From the NCBI RefSeq assembly GCF_900215295.1, contig NZ_OCMF01000003.1, positions 248,001 through 312,000 on the forward strand: a stretch of DNA of 64,000 nt, read 5' to 3'. Numbering within the stretch: the stretch's first letter is position 1; each line of letters begins with the position of its first letter. The notes beneath the pieces are model-generated. The model saw only the letters and a list, made by a program, of their open reading frames with translations, did no database searches and was not told where the DNA came from. The stretch comes from Salinimicrobium sediminis. GTDB lineage: Bacteria; Bacteroidota; Bacteroidia; Flavobacteriales; Flavobacteriaceae. Of this stretch, positions 27,278-35,145 are shown piece after piece. A program made the translations under genes and the position numbers.

Positions 27278-28672
27278 TTATATTTCTTCAGCCAATTCCA
27301 GGGCCTTTTTCAAAGCGCCAATTTTATTATACACTTCCTGTAACTCATTTTCTTCGGTCGATCCTGAGACTATTCCGGCGCCTGCCTGATAGTAAAGTCG
27401 GTGGTTTTTACTTAGAAAAGACCTGATGATGATCGCATGGTTGAAATTTCCGTTGAAATCCATGAACCCGATTGCGCCACCATAAAAATCCCGGTTCACA
27501 TTTTCATATTTTTCAATGAGTTGCATTGCCTTATGTTTTGGTGCTCCACTTAAGGTTCCCGCGGGAAAGGTGTCGGCCACTACCTGCATAGTGCTGGTAT
27601 TTGGATCTTTGGTGCCGGTAACTTTGCTCACCAGGTGGATGACGTGCGAGAAATATTGGATTTCTTTGTAGGTCTCCACATTTACGTGGCTGCCATGGCG
27701 ACTAAGATCGTTACGGGCGAGATCTACAAGCATCACGTGTTCTGCATTCTCCTTTTCGTCGGCAGCCAGGGCTTTTGCGCTCGCGGCATCCTGTTCATCA
27801 TTTCCGGTGCGCTTAAAGGTCCCTGCAATGGGATGGATCTCGGCCTTTCCGTCTTTCACAACCAGCTGGGCTTCAGGCGAGCTTCCGAAGATCTTGAAAT
27901 TTCCGTAGTCAAAGTAAAAGAGGTAGGGTGAAGGATTCACATTCCGCAGCGCCCGGTAAACATTAAATTCATCTCCCTTGAAGGCCTGTGAGAAACGACG
28001 GGAAAGCACTAACTGAAAAACATCTCCCCTGTGGCAATGCTGCTTGGCCTTAATAACCATTTGCCGGTAACCTTCATCGGTTTCATTAGATTGCGTTTCG
28101 CCTTCCGCAGAAAAAGGGTAGGAGGCAAAATTTTTCACTTTTAGTAACTGGCCTATCTGTTCGAGATTATTTTTAGAATCATAGCTGTGATCAAAAATAT
28201 AAGCTTCATTGTTGAAGTGATTGATCGCGATAATATTTTGGTAGACGGCGTAATAGATCTCCGGAATTTCGAGATCTCCCTGCTTTTTTGAGAGCTTCAG
28301 GTTTTCAAAATACTGCACTCCGTCATACGCGATATACCCGAAGAGTCCTTCATTGATAAAGCTGAAATCCGGGCCCGTGGTACTGAACTTTTGAGCAAAT
28401 TCCTGTATGGCTTCAGGAACATTTACCTCGGAAGTAATTTTTGTTTCGGAAATATGTCCGTCAGGAAAAACCTGCTTTAAATGTCCTTTTTCGACCTTAA
28501 CTGAAGCGATGGGATTGCAGCAAATGTAGGAGAAACTGTTCTCGTTCCCGTGGTAATCACTACTCTCCAGGAGTAAGCTGTTGGGGAAAATATCCCTTAC
28601 CCGCAGGTAAACACTCACCGGAGTAAAAGTATCTGCGAGTAATTTTTTATATGTGGTGTTAAGATTGTACAT
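27278..28672 (-). CDS. trpE: Anthranilate synthase component I
   Basis: First committed step: chorismate to anthranilate. The N-terminal LLLESSDYHGN matches the Leu-Leu-Glu-Ser tryptophan feedback site, so the enzyme is probably inhibited by Trp. The catalytic part has FQLVLSRRF, FGSSPEAQLV, HPIAGTFKRTG and TFPAGTLSGAPKHKAM. At 464 residues it is a normal length. First structural gene of trpEGDCFBA; its transcription reads through the attenuator just upstream. Confidence 0.98.
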   Translation of the reverse strand: MYNLNTTYKKLLADTFTPVSVYLRVRDIFPNSLLLESSDYHGNENSFSYICCNPIASVKVEKGHLKQVFPDGHISETKITSEVNVPEAIQEFAQKFSTTGPDFSFINEGLFGYIAYDGVQYFENLKLSKKQGDLEIPEIYYAVYQNIIAINHFNNEAYIFDHSYDSKNNLEQIGQLLKVKNFASYPFSAEGETQSNETDEGYRQMVIKAKQHCHRGDVFQLVLSRRFSQAFKGDEFNVYRALRNVNPSPYLFYFDYGNFKIFGSSPEAQLVVKDGKAEIHPIAGTFKRTGNDEQDAASAKALAADEKENAEHVMLVDLARNDLSRHGSHVNVETYKEIQYFSHVIHLVSKVTGTKDPNTSTMQVVADTFPAGTLSGAPKHKAMQLIEKYENVNRDFYGGAIGFMDFNGNFNHAIIIRSFLSKNHRLYYQAGAGIVSGSTEENELQEVYNKIGALKKALELAEEI

Positions 28673-28681
28673 GCTTCAGTT

Positions 28682-28721
28682 TTTAAAATAAAAAAAGGCT
28701 TGTCGTGATTGACAAGCCTTT
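28682..28721 (-). terminator. trp attenuator (intrinsic terminator before trpE)
   Basis: On the minus strand an 11-bp perfect stem, AAAGGCTTGTC (28721-28711) with GACAAGCCTTT (28704-28694), has a six-base loop. A long T-rich tail follows, and the trpE ATG comes about 10 bases after it. The stop codon of the leader peptide is 24 bases upstream of the stem. Confidence 0.9.
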
Positions 28722-28744
28722 GTATATGCTACAGGAGGTGTTGC

Positions 28745-28801
28745 TCACGACGATCGACGTAAGTAATTCCACCACCAGTTATTTTTAATGTTCGGGTTCA
28801 T
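28745..28801 (-). CDS. trpL: trp operon leader peptide with three tandem Trp codons
   Basis: The 18-residue peptide MNPNIKNNWWWNYLRRSS ends in TGA and lies directly before an intrinsic terminator and trpE. Codons 9-11 are TGG TGG TGG. Three adjacent Trp codons by chance in such a place are very unlikely, so this is a ribosome-stalling sensor of charged tRNA-Trp. The bases covering its last codons (28751-28745, GTCGTGA) are complementary to 28708-28702 in the terminator loop and 3' arm, a possible antiterminator contact. A longer in-frame ORF upstream lacks any support. Confidence 0.9.
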   Translation of the reverse strand: MNPNIKNNWWWNYLRRSS

Positions 28802-28809
28802 GTGAGGAG

Positions 28810-28817
28810 CAAATATA
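28810..28817 (-). promoter_or_regulatory. Candidate -7 element of the trp operon
   Basis: The minus strand reads TATATTTG, an exact TAnnTTTG match, eight bases before the leader ATG. The transcript would then have almost no 5' untranslated region. No -33 TTG at the expected distance. Confidence 0.5.
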
Positions 28818-28912
28818 AAGGGGAAATCTTTTAAAAAAAATTTATTTAAAGAAATTTTCCCGTACCTGTTGCAAACGAGGGTCTCAAAAAGGAGAAATAG
28901 AAGACCTATTCT

Positions 28913-28920
28913 TATATTTG
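28913..28920 (+). promoter_or_regulatory. Candidate -7 element of the rhodanese gene
   Basis: TATATTTG, exact TAnnTTTG, 25 bases before the ATG. No clear -33 element. Confidence 0.45.
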
Positions 28921-28945
28921 TGAACAGCAACAATAAAATTTAAAA

Positions 28946-29257
28946 ATGAAAGAGTTAAAACAGGAAGATTGGAAAGAACAATTATCTAAAGATGATAATG
29001 CAGTTATACTTGATGTACGTACAGAAGAGGAAGTAGAGGAGGGATACATTCCTAAGGCTAAAAACCTCGATATCTATAAAGGGCAGGAATTCATCGATGA
29101 AATTGATAAGCTGGATAAAGACAAGAATTATTACATTTATTGCAGATCTGGCAAGAGAAGTGCGCAGGCATGTACAATAATGGATCAAAAAGGGTTTCGG
29201 AACACCTATAATCTCATTGGGGGCTATTCAGAATGGGAAGGGGAAACTGTAGAATAA
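28946..29257 (+). CDS. Single-domain rhodanese-like protein
   Basis: Sulfurtransferase-fold protein of 103 residues. The active-site loop YCRSGKRSAQ carries the catalytic Cys, and VILDVRTEEEVEEGYIPKAKNL is the typical N-terminal block. It lacks a signal peptide, so it is cytosolic. The sulfur acceptor is unknown. It is monocistronic, between its own promoter and terminator. Confidence 0.93.
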   Translation: MKELKQEDWKEQLSKDDNAVILDVRTEEEVEEGYIPKAKNLDIYKGQEFIDEIDKLDKDKNYYIYCRSGKRSAQACTIMDQKGFRNTYNLIGGYSEWEGETVE

Positions 29258-29283
29258 TCCTACAAAAATTTTTAACATTTGGT

Positions 29284-29320
29284 AAGGCAGATTTTTTAAA
29301 AATCTGCCTTTTTTTATTTT
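29284..29320 (+). terminator. Terminator after the rhodanese gene
   Basis: Near-perfect stem AAGGCAGATTTTT/AAAAATCTGCCTT (29284-29310) followed by TTTTTATTTT. Confidence 0.9.
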
Positions 29321-29503
29321 CGGCAAGAGCAGTAGCAGCAAAGGTTTTTCGGAAAAAATTAACATTTTTGAAAGCTCCATTTTAACAGGAGTCTTCTGTT
29401 AAAATACATAAAAACATGGATGATAGGCTGTTAAAAAGTTTTAGTTATTAATTTTTTAATATAGATTCGGAAAATCTTTTAACAATAACCTAAAACTTTT
29501 TTT

Positions 29504-30727
29504 ATGTTTAAAAAAACTTACTCAAGTTGGGCAGCAGCTTTTGCTCTTGCCGCAATGGTATCATGCTCGAAAGACGAGTCGCCAAATGTTCCACAGGTAG
29601 AAGAGGCGAAAGCCACTCAAAATTATTCTGAAGCCATTCCAGGCCAGTTTATCGTGGTGTATAAGGACACCCAAAAAAGAATGGGTGAGCCCGGAATGTC
29701 TGCATTACAGGTACAACAAAAAACCGAGGAGGTGCTAAAAATGGAAGGCATTCAAGGCGCTGAAATTTTACAGGTTTATAGTTCGGCCATTTCCGGTGTC
29801 GCTGTAAAAATGTCCAAAGATGATGCTGTTAAATTGGGGGAAAGCAATGATGTTGCTTATGTTGAGCAGGATCGTATTGTTGCACTTGCCCCACCTTGCG
29901 GTACTCCAAATGGAGGTCCATGTGATGATCCCGGAAGCGGTGACGGGGGCGGAGGTACTTCCTCTCAGGAAACCCCATACGGAATTACACGTGTTAATGG
30001 CGGGGTAGCCAGTACAGGTGTAGCCTGGATCATTGATACAGGAGTAGATCTTGATCATGAAGACTTAAATGTTGATGCTTCAAGAGGTTTTAATGCCTTT
30101 ACTTCAGGAAAAGACGGTGGTTCTCTTGATGATGGCAATGGTCATGGTACTCACGTAGCTGGAACTATTGCAGCCAAAGACAACAGTGTTGGTGTGATAG
30201 GTGTTGCTGCAGGTGCTACAGTGATCCCGGTAAAAGTTCTTGACAGCCGTGGAAGCGGTTCTTATTCCGGAGTAATTGCAGGTGTTAACCACGTAGCAGC
30301 TAATGGAAGATCTGGTGAGGTTGCTAATATGAGCCTTGGAGGACCTACTTCCCAGGCACTTGATGATGCAGTTAAAGCTGCAGCGGGTAAAGGGATTAAA
30401 TTCGCTCTTGCGGCAGGAAACGAAAGCACCGATGCAAACAACTCATCCCCGGCCAGAGTAAATGGAACTAACATTTACACAATCTCTGCTGTTGACATCA
30501 ATGACAGGTTCGCATCTTTCTCTAACTACGGAAATCCTCCTGTAGATTTTGCAGCACCAGGTGTGAGCATTAAATCAACCTGGAAAGGTGGTGGTTATAA
30601 CACTATTAGTGGAACCTCAATGGCTTCTCCACACGTGGCAGGTATCCTTCTTTTAGGAAATGTGTCTTCAGGTGGATCAGCTTCCGGAGATCCTGACGGA
30701 AATGCAGATGCTATTGCAGTACATTAG
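29504..30727 (+). CDS. S8 subtilase (proteinase K-like) lipoprotein
   Basis: Secreted or surface serine protease of 407 residues. A signal peptide ends at Cys21 (AAMVSC), a plausible lipobox. An I9-type propeptide (IPGQFIVVYKD, about 45-125) should act as intramolecular chaperone. A Gly/Ser/Pro-rich linker with two Cys follows. The catalytic triad is Asp178 (WIIDTG), His214 (GNGHGTHVAG) and Ser372 (SGTSMASP), with oxyanion Asn306. The C-terminus ends soon after the Ser motif. No secretion-system sorting domain is seen. Confidence 0.94.
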   Translation: MFKKTYSSWAAAFALAAMVSCSKDESPNVPQVEEAKATQNYSEAIPGQFIVVYKDTQKRMGEPGMSALQVQQKTEEVLKMEGIQGAEILQVYSSAISGVAVKMSKDDAVKLGESNDVAYVEQDRIVALAPPCGTPNGGPCDDPGSGDGGGGTSSQETPYGITRVNGGVASTGVAWIIDTGVDLDHEDLNVDASRGFNAFTSGKDGGSLDDGNGHGTHVAGTIAAKDNSVGVIGVAAGATVIPVKVLDSRGSGSYSGVIAGVNHVAANGRSGEVANMSLGGPTSQALDDAVKAAAGKGIKFALAAGNESTDANNSSPARVNGTNIYTISAVDINDRFASFSNYGNPPVDFAAPGVSIKSTWKGGGYNTISGTSMASPHVAGILLLGNVSSGGSASGDPDGNADAIAVH

Positions 30728-30748
30728 AAATTTATTCCTATGAAAATT

Positions 30749-30776
30749 AAAAGCACTCTTCGGAGTGCTTTTTTTG
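30749..30776 (+). terminator. Terminator after the subtilase
   Basis: Ten-bp stem AAAAGCACTC/GAGTGCTTTT with a UUCG tetraloop and a T-run. Confidence 0.92.
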
Positions 30777-30850
30777 TTATAGCTGATATTAGTCACAAAA
30801 GCTACGGGTTGAAATAAGTATTTTTAATGCAAACAAATTCCGTCATGCTC

Positions 30851-31537
30851 ATGCGCACACTCGGGTTGATTGGTGGAACCTCCTGGCATTCTACAATCGT
30901 ATATTACCGGCTCATTAATGAATTGGCAGCCAAAAGAATCGGAACACATTCCAATCCGCCTTTGATCCTTTACAGCTTAAATGTGGAGCTAATGAGATCA
31001 CACGATGTGGAAAAAATAAAAACCACATATTTACATATTGCCCGAAAGCTGGAGATCGCAGGAGCATCTGCAATTGTCATATGTGCCAATACTCCCCACC
31101 TGGTCTTTGATCATGTGCAGAGCAAGATTTCTATTCCAATATTACATATTGCCGATGCCGTAGGGGTCAATGCGCTGAGTAAAGGTTTTACTAAACTTGG
31201 ATTGTTAGGCACAAGACCAACCATGCAGGGAGATTTCCTCACCAAAAGACTTAAGGAGAAATTCGGGATCCAAACCATTGTTCCCGAACTGGAATTTCAG
31301 GATGAGATACATCAATACATAGCCAAGGAGCTAACCCAGGGAAAATTCACAGAATCTGCAAAGTTATTTTTCCTTGATCATATACAGTTGCTAAAAGAAA
31401 AAGGAGCCCAGGCAGTGATCATGGGATGTACAGAACTACCGCTTTTGATAAGTGCAGAAGATTCAGATCTTCCCTTACTTCAAAGTACCAATCTACACGC
31501 TCAGATGGCGGTAGATTTCATATTTAAAAAAGATTAA
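30851..31537 (+). CDS. Aspartate/glutamate racemase family protein
   Basis: Cofactor-independent amino-acid racemase fold of 228 residues from MRTLGLIGGTSWHST. The two catalytic Cys lie in VICANTPH and IMGCTELPLL, typical of aspartate racemases. It may make D-Asp or another D-amino acid; murI-type glutamate racemase is less likely. Two in-frame ATGs lie just upstream, so the start could be up to eight codons earlier. Followed by a terminator. Confidence 0.88.
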   Translation: MRTLGLIGGTSWHSTIVYYRLINELAAKRIGTHSNPPLILYSLNVELMRSHDVEKIKTTYLHIARKLEIAGASAIVICANTPHLVFDHVQSKISIPILHIADAVGVNALSKGFTKLGLLGTRPTMQGDFLTKRLKEKFGIQTIVPELEFQDEIHQYIAKELTQGKFTESAKLFFLDHIQLLKEKGAQAVIMGCTELPLLISAEDSDLPLLQSTNLHAQMAVDFIFKKD

Positions 31538-31548
31538 AAAGGACATAA

Positions 31549-31582
31549 AAAAAGAGAGATCCCCCAATCTCTCTTTTTCTTT
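31549..31582 (+). terminator. Terminator after the racemase
   Basis: Perfect 12-bp stem AAAAAGAGAGAT/ATCTCTCTTTTT with a six-base loop, followed by CTTTTC. Confidence 0.85.
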
Positions 31583-31728
31583 TCAAAAATTTACAATTAC
31601 CTTTTATTAATTCACGTGATTAATTAATTGGTATAGTCAAAGATAATAGGGACTTACTTTTCCAACAATGGGTGAAATCCCTTATTTTTAGCTAATCCGT
31701 TTTTTATCAGGCAGATAGATGGATTAGA

Positions 31729-32517
31729 TCACTGGAACCTTCTATACTTGGCCATTAGGAACATATAAACCGCATAAGCAATAAGTCCTGCGGCAACGAG
31801 TCCCATCAACCAGGGGCCATAAGCCGACTCCTGAATGAACGAAAAGGCTTCCTGAGTAGTTTTTATTTCGGAAGGATTAGAATTGACAGCTGCCTTTACA
31901 GCAAAGAAACCAATGATCAAGAGGATAACCCCACGGGCACTAAGTCCGAATTCAGCAGTTTTTTTAACGCTTTCTCTTTTTTTCTCATCCCCGAGGGTAG
32001 CGAGACCTAATTTTTTATAGTAGTCGTTCTTGTAGGCCTTCACAAATTGAAAAATTCCGGCTATTATGATTCCTGCTCCTATAATTCCAAGGACCCACAG
32101 ACCGGTTTCACTCGCAAGGAAAGAGGATTGCTGGGCAGAACCCGATGAGCCCGAACTTCCTTTGCCAGATCCAAAAGCTTTAAGGGCTGCCATTACTGCA
32201 ATTCCCAAATACAGCAAACCGCTAAAGAAAAAGCCGGTACGTTTTGCTTTTCCTTTTTTATCATCGCCAATATGTTCGGGATCTTTAACAGCCTGTACAA
32301 ATCTCCAGGCGGCGTAGCACAAAAGTCCCAAAGCCATAAGTACAAGTAGAATGTTACCAAAGGTTTGTTTTTCCAGCCATTCCAGGACCTGCATTTGTCC
32401 TGCTTTTTGGCCTCCCATATCAAAGGCGGCTTTAAAGGTTAAAATTCCTATGATCCCGTAAACAATTCCTTTTGCAACAAAGCCGGTACGGGCCATGGTT
32501 TTAATATTCTTATCCAT
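31729..32517 (-). CDS. DUF1206 membrane protein
   Basis: The 262-residue protein has about six hydrophobic helices in three repeated pairs. The repeat signature appears as ARTGFVAKGIVYGIIGILTFKAA (opening), TGFFFSGLLYLGIAVMAALKAF and AEFGLSARGVILLIIGFFAVKAA, the DUF1206 pattern. Function unknown; the family is often found in stress-related contexts. The start codon forms the base of a 15-bp inverted repeat, which suggests control of its expression. Confidence 0.9.
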   Translation of the reverse strand: MDKNIKTMARTGFVAKGIVYGIIGILTFKAAFDMGGQKAGQMQVLEWLEKQTFGNILLVLMALGLLCYAAWRFVQAVKDPEHIGDDKKGKAKRTGFFFSGLLYLGIAVMAALKAFGSGKGSSGSSGSAQQSSFLASETGLWVLGIIGAGIIIAGIFQFVKAYKNDYYKKLGLATLGDEKKRESVKKTAEFGLSARGVILLIIGFFAVKAAVNSNPSEIKTTQEAFSFIQESAYGPWLMGLVAAGLIAYAVYMFLMAKYRRFQ

Positions 32518-32577
32518 AATTGATTGGTTTAGTTTTCTCTAAAATAGGAGAATACTCGGCCAAAACCAATCAATTAT
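32516..32577 (-). promoter_or_regulatory. 15-bp perfect inverted repeat at the DUF1206 start codon
   Basis: Arms at 32516-32530 and 32563-32577 (ATAATTGATTGGTTT and its complement) are separated by 32 bases. In the mRNA the 3' arm ends in the AU of the AUG start codon. It could be an operator or an RNA hairpin that hides the start codon. Confidence 0.7.
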
Positions 32578-32626
32578 ATTTATTTTAGGGAATGGCAGGA
32601 GGCAAGAAATAGTATTCCGGAAATTT

Positions 32627-33079
32627 CTATTTTTTTAGAAGCTGTAGTGTGGCAGGGTCCTGAGCGTAATCTAAAGCAGTGTTTCCTTTGCTGTCTCTCA
32701 TGGTTTTATCGGCTCCATTTTGTAGCAGCAAGTCCACGATCTCTTCCTGTCCAAAAGTGGCTGCAAAGATGAGAGCCGTGGCTCCCGAAGAGTTTCTGGC
32801 ATTCACATCTGCACCATTTAGAATAAGCATTTCAGCAATATCCTTGTTGCCTTTAAAACAAATTCCCATTAAAGCTGTGTTTCCGGCTGCGTCTCTGGCA
32901 TCGGTTTCTACTCCCTGTTGCAGCAAAAGCTTTGTGATCTGCGGTTGTTCATGATAGGTCGAAAGTATGAGAGGAGGAAAGCCTCTCTCGTCTTTTCTGC
33001 CCGCCAGCTCAGGATCGGCATTTAATTGTTGTTTTACTTCTTCAGCTTCTCCAAGTCTTATAGCTTCAAAAAATTCCAT
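32627..33079 (-). CDS. Ankyrin-repeat protein
   Basis: The 150-residue cytosolic protein has about four ankyrin repeats. Consensus pieces are visible: GFPPLILSTYHEQPQITKLLLQ, AAGNTALMGICFKGNKDIAEMLI and GATALIFAATFGQEEIVDLLL, then GNTALDYAQ. Start MEFFEAIRLGEAEEV. The repeats serve protein binding; the partner is unknown. It has no obvious operon partner. Confidence 0.9.
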   Translation of the reverse strand: MEFFEAIRLGEAEEVKQQLNADPELAGRKDERGFPPLILSTYHEQPQITKLLLQQGVETDARDAAGNTALMGICFKGNKDIAEMLILNGADVNARNSSGATALIFAATFGQEEIVDLLLQNGADKTMRDSKGNTALDYAQDPATLQLLKK

Positions 33080-33230
33080 GGATCTCTTTTTTAGGATGCA
33101 GAATAAATATAGCAAATGCTGCAGCAGTTTCCTTTATACTTCCTGTTTTTCTACTGCTGAAATGCCTTGCTTCTGAAAAATGGCTTTTTACGTTAATTTT
33201 TTACTGAAGTTTTTATTGTTGAAGCTCAAT

Positions 33231-35012
33231 TTATTCTGAAGCCGGATCTTCCCCTACTAAAGAAGTAGAAACCAACCGTATGAATTCTGCTCTATAGCCT
33301 TCGGGATCATTACCTCTTCCTTCTTCGGCCAGGCGTGTAACAAGATCCACCGGGGCGTTATTAGTAAATTCAGAATTCCTAAGATGCATCCCAAAAAGTG
33401 CTACAGCCGAAGCAAACTTGAAATCGGGATCCATTGCCTCTGTCCTATCTTCCACCACCCGGGTTAGCAACCTGCTTTTAGATCCCTGTGGCTCCTGATA
33501 CCTGAATTTTACCGTCAGCAGTTCGTCCGAATTTCTTTGGTTCTTCTTTTCTGTATATTTCAGATCATCAATGTCCTTTAAGAATTTACTTTTTACTCCT
33601 GTGGGAATGATCTCATAAAGCGCAGTAACAGTATGACCGCTACCAAGTTCTCCTGCATCCTTCTTGTCATCGTTAAAATCTTCATCATTAAGCAGCCTGT
33701 TTTCATAACCTATGAGCCGGTAAGCCTGCACTTTTGCAGGGTTGAATTCAACCTGGATCTTCACGTCTTTAGCAATAGTGTAAATGGTCCCGCCGAATTC
33801 TGTTCCTAAAACCCTCTTTGCTTCCTGCATTGTATCTATATAGGCATGGTTGCCGTTACCTTTTTGCGCCAGGGTCTCCAATTTGGAATCCTGGTAATTA
33901 CCCATTCCAAATCCAAGGGCGGTAAGGAAAACGCCCGATTCTCTTTTTTCTTCTATCAGGTCTTCCATTGCGCGATCGCTGCTGGCACCTACATTGAAAT
34001 CCCCATCTGTTGCAAGGATCACCCTGTTATTACCTCCTTTTATAAAATTTTCCTGGGCTATTTTATACGCCATTTCAATGCCGGCACCACCGGCAGTAGA
34101 CCCACCGGCCTCTAATTTATCAAGGGCCTCAAAAATGGCATTTTTATTATCCCCCTTTGTAGCGGGCAATACTACTCCTGCTGCCCCGGCATATACTACT
34201 ACTGCCACTTTATCCCTTTCTCTTAGTTGTCCCGTGAGTAATTTAAAAGCAGATTTCAAAAGCGGTAGTTTGTTTGGAGCATTCATTGAACCTGAAACAT
34301 CCAGCAGAAACACAAGATTAGAAGCAGGTACATCATCTAAAGGAACCGTTTTCCCCTGTAAGGCTATTTTTACCAGTTTGGTGTCTTTATTCCATGGTGT
34401 TGCTGCCAATTTAGTGTGAATTTCGAATGGATGTTCTCCTGTAGGCTGCGGATAACCATAATTAAAGTAGTTGATCATTTCTTCAATCTTTACGGCATCT
34501 TCAGGAATATTTTGACCGTTATTGATTCTCCTTCGCACATTGCTGTAGGAGGCTTTATCTACATCTATGGAAAAGGTGGAAAGTGGCGCAGTATTTACAC
34601 TTTTGAAAATATTTTCATTGATCTCCTTATATGATTCCTGCTGGGGTGGAAGGGAAGATACTCCTCTTATTCTTATTGACTTTGAAGCTCTCTCATTAAA
34701 ACCCATCACCACAATCTCCTCAAGTTCCGCATTGTCGGGGACCAGAGAGACATTGATCTCTTTTTTGTTCCCTACCTTAATGACGGTCGTTTCATATCCA
34801 ACATAACTGAATACCAGTTTGTCGCCTTTTTCAACTTTTATAGAGTATTTCCCCTCTAAATTAGTTTGTGTGGCTGTCTTTGTTCCTTCGACCAGCACAT
34901 TAACCCCGGGAAGAGGTATGGCATTTTCATCGGTAACTGTACCTGTGATGGTGGTTGCTGGAATGGTGAAATTAAGAATGGAAGAAATGATAAGCAGTAG
35001 AATAACGTTCAT
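33231..35012 (-). CDS. VWA-domain protein (YfbK-like) with carboxypeptidase-regulatory N-terminus
   Basis: Exported protein of 593 residues. After a hydrophobic N-terminus comes a carboxypeptidase-D-regulatory-like domain (TITGTVTDENAIPLPGVNVL, about 20-95). A SusC-style motif ELEEIVVMGF follows. Then come a YfbK N-terminal region and a von Willebrand A domain with MIDAS motif LLDVSGSM and TDGDFNVG. The first 110 residues look like the start of a TonB receptor, yet there is no barrel. VWA domains bind proteins through a metal ion; the partner is unknown. Confidence 0.88.
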   Translation of the reverse strand: MNVILLLIISSILNFTIPATTITGTVTDENAIPLPGVNVLVEGTKTATQTNLEGKYSIKVEKGDKLVFSYVGYETTVIKVGNKKEINVSLVPDNAELEEIVVMGFNERASKSIRIRGVSSLPPQQESYKEINENIFKSVNTAPLSTFSIDVDKASYSNVRRRINNGQNIPEDAVKIEEMINYFNYGYPQPTGEHPFEIHTKLAATPWNKDTKLVKIALQGKTVPLDDVPASNLVFLLDVSGSMNAPNKLPLLKSAFKLLTGQLRERDKVAVVVYAGAAGVVLPATKGDNKNAIFEALDKLEAGGSTAGGAGIEMAYKIAQENFIKGGNNRVILATDGDFNVGASSDRAMEDLIEEKRESGVFLTALGFGMGNYQDSKLETLAQKGNGNHAYIDTMQEAKRVLGTEFGGTIYTIAKDVKIQVEFNPAKVQAYRLIGYENRLLNDEDFNDDKKDAGELGSGHTVTALYEIIPTGVKSKFLKDIDDLKYTEKKNQRNSDELLTVKFRYQEPQGSKSRLLTRVVEDRTEAMDPDFKFASAVALFGMHLRNSEFTNNAPVDLVTRLAEEGRGNDPEGYRAEFIRLVSTSLVGEDPASE

Positions 35013-35145
35013 TTGATTATGTTTTTAAATGAATATTGAGGAATCATTTAAAATTTTAACAAATATCGGGCCACTGCAGCAGCTGAATGACAATTAATGA
35101 AAATTCTTCACCAATCCGTATTCAGAAAACATTTGGAAAAAAGCT

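Noticed and set aside
28802-28933. In-frame extension of the trp leader to a 62-residue protein
   Set aside because: The extension covers the -7 box and is Phe/Leu-rich without conservation; the 18-residue form fits attenuation.
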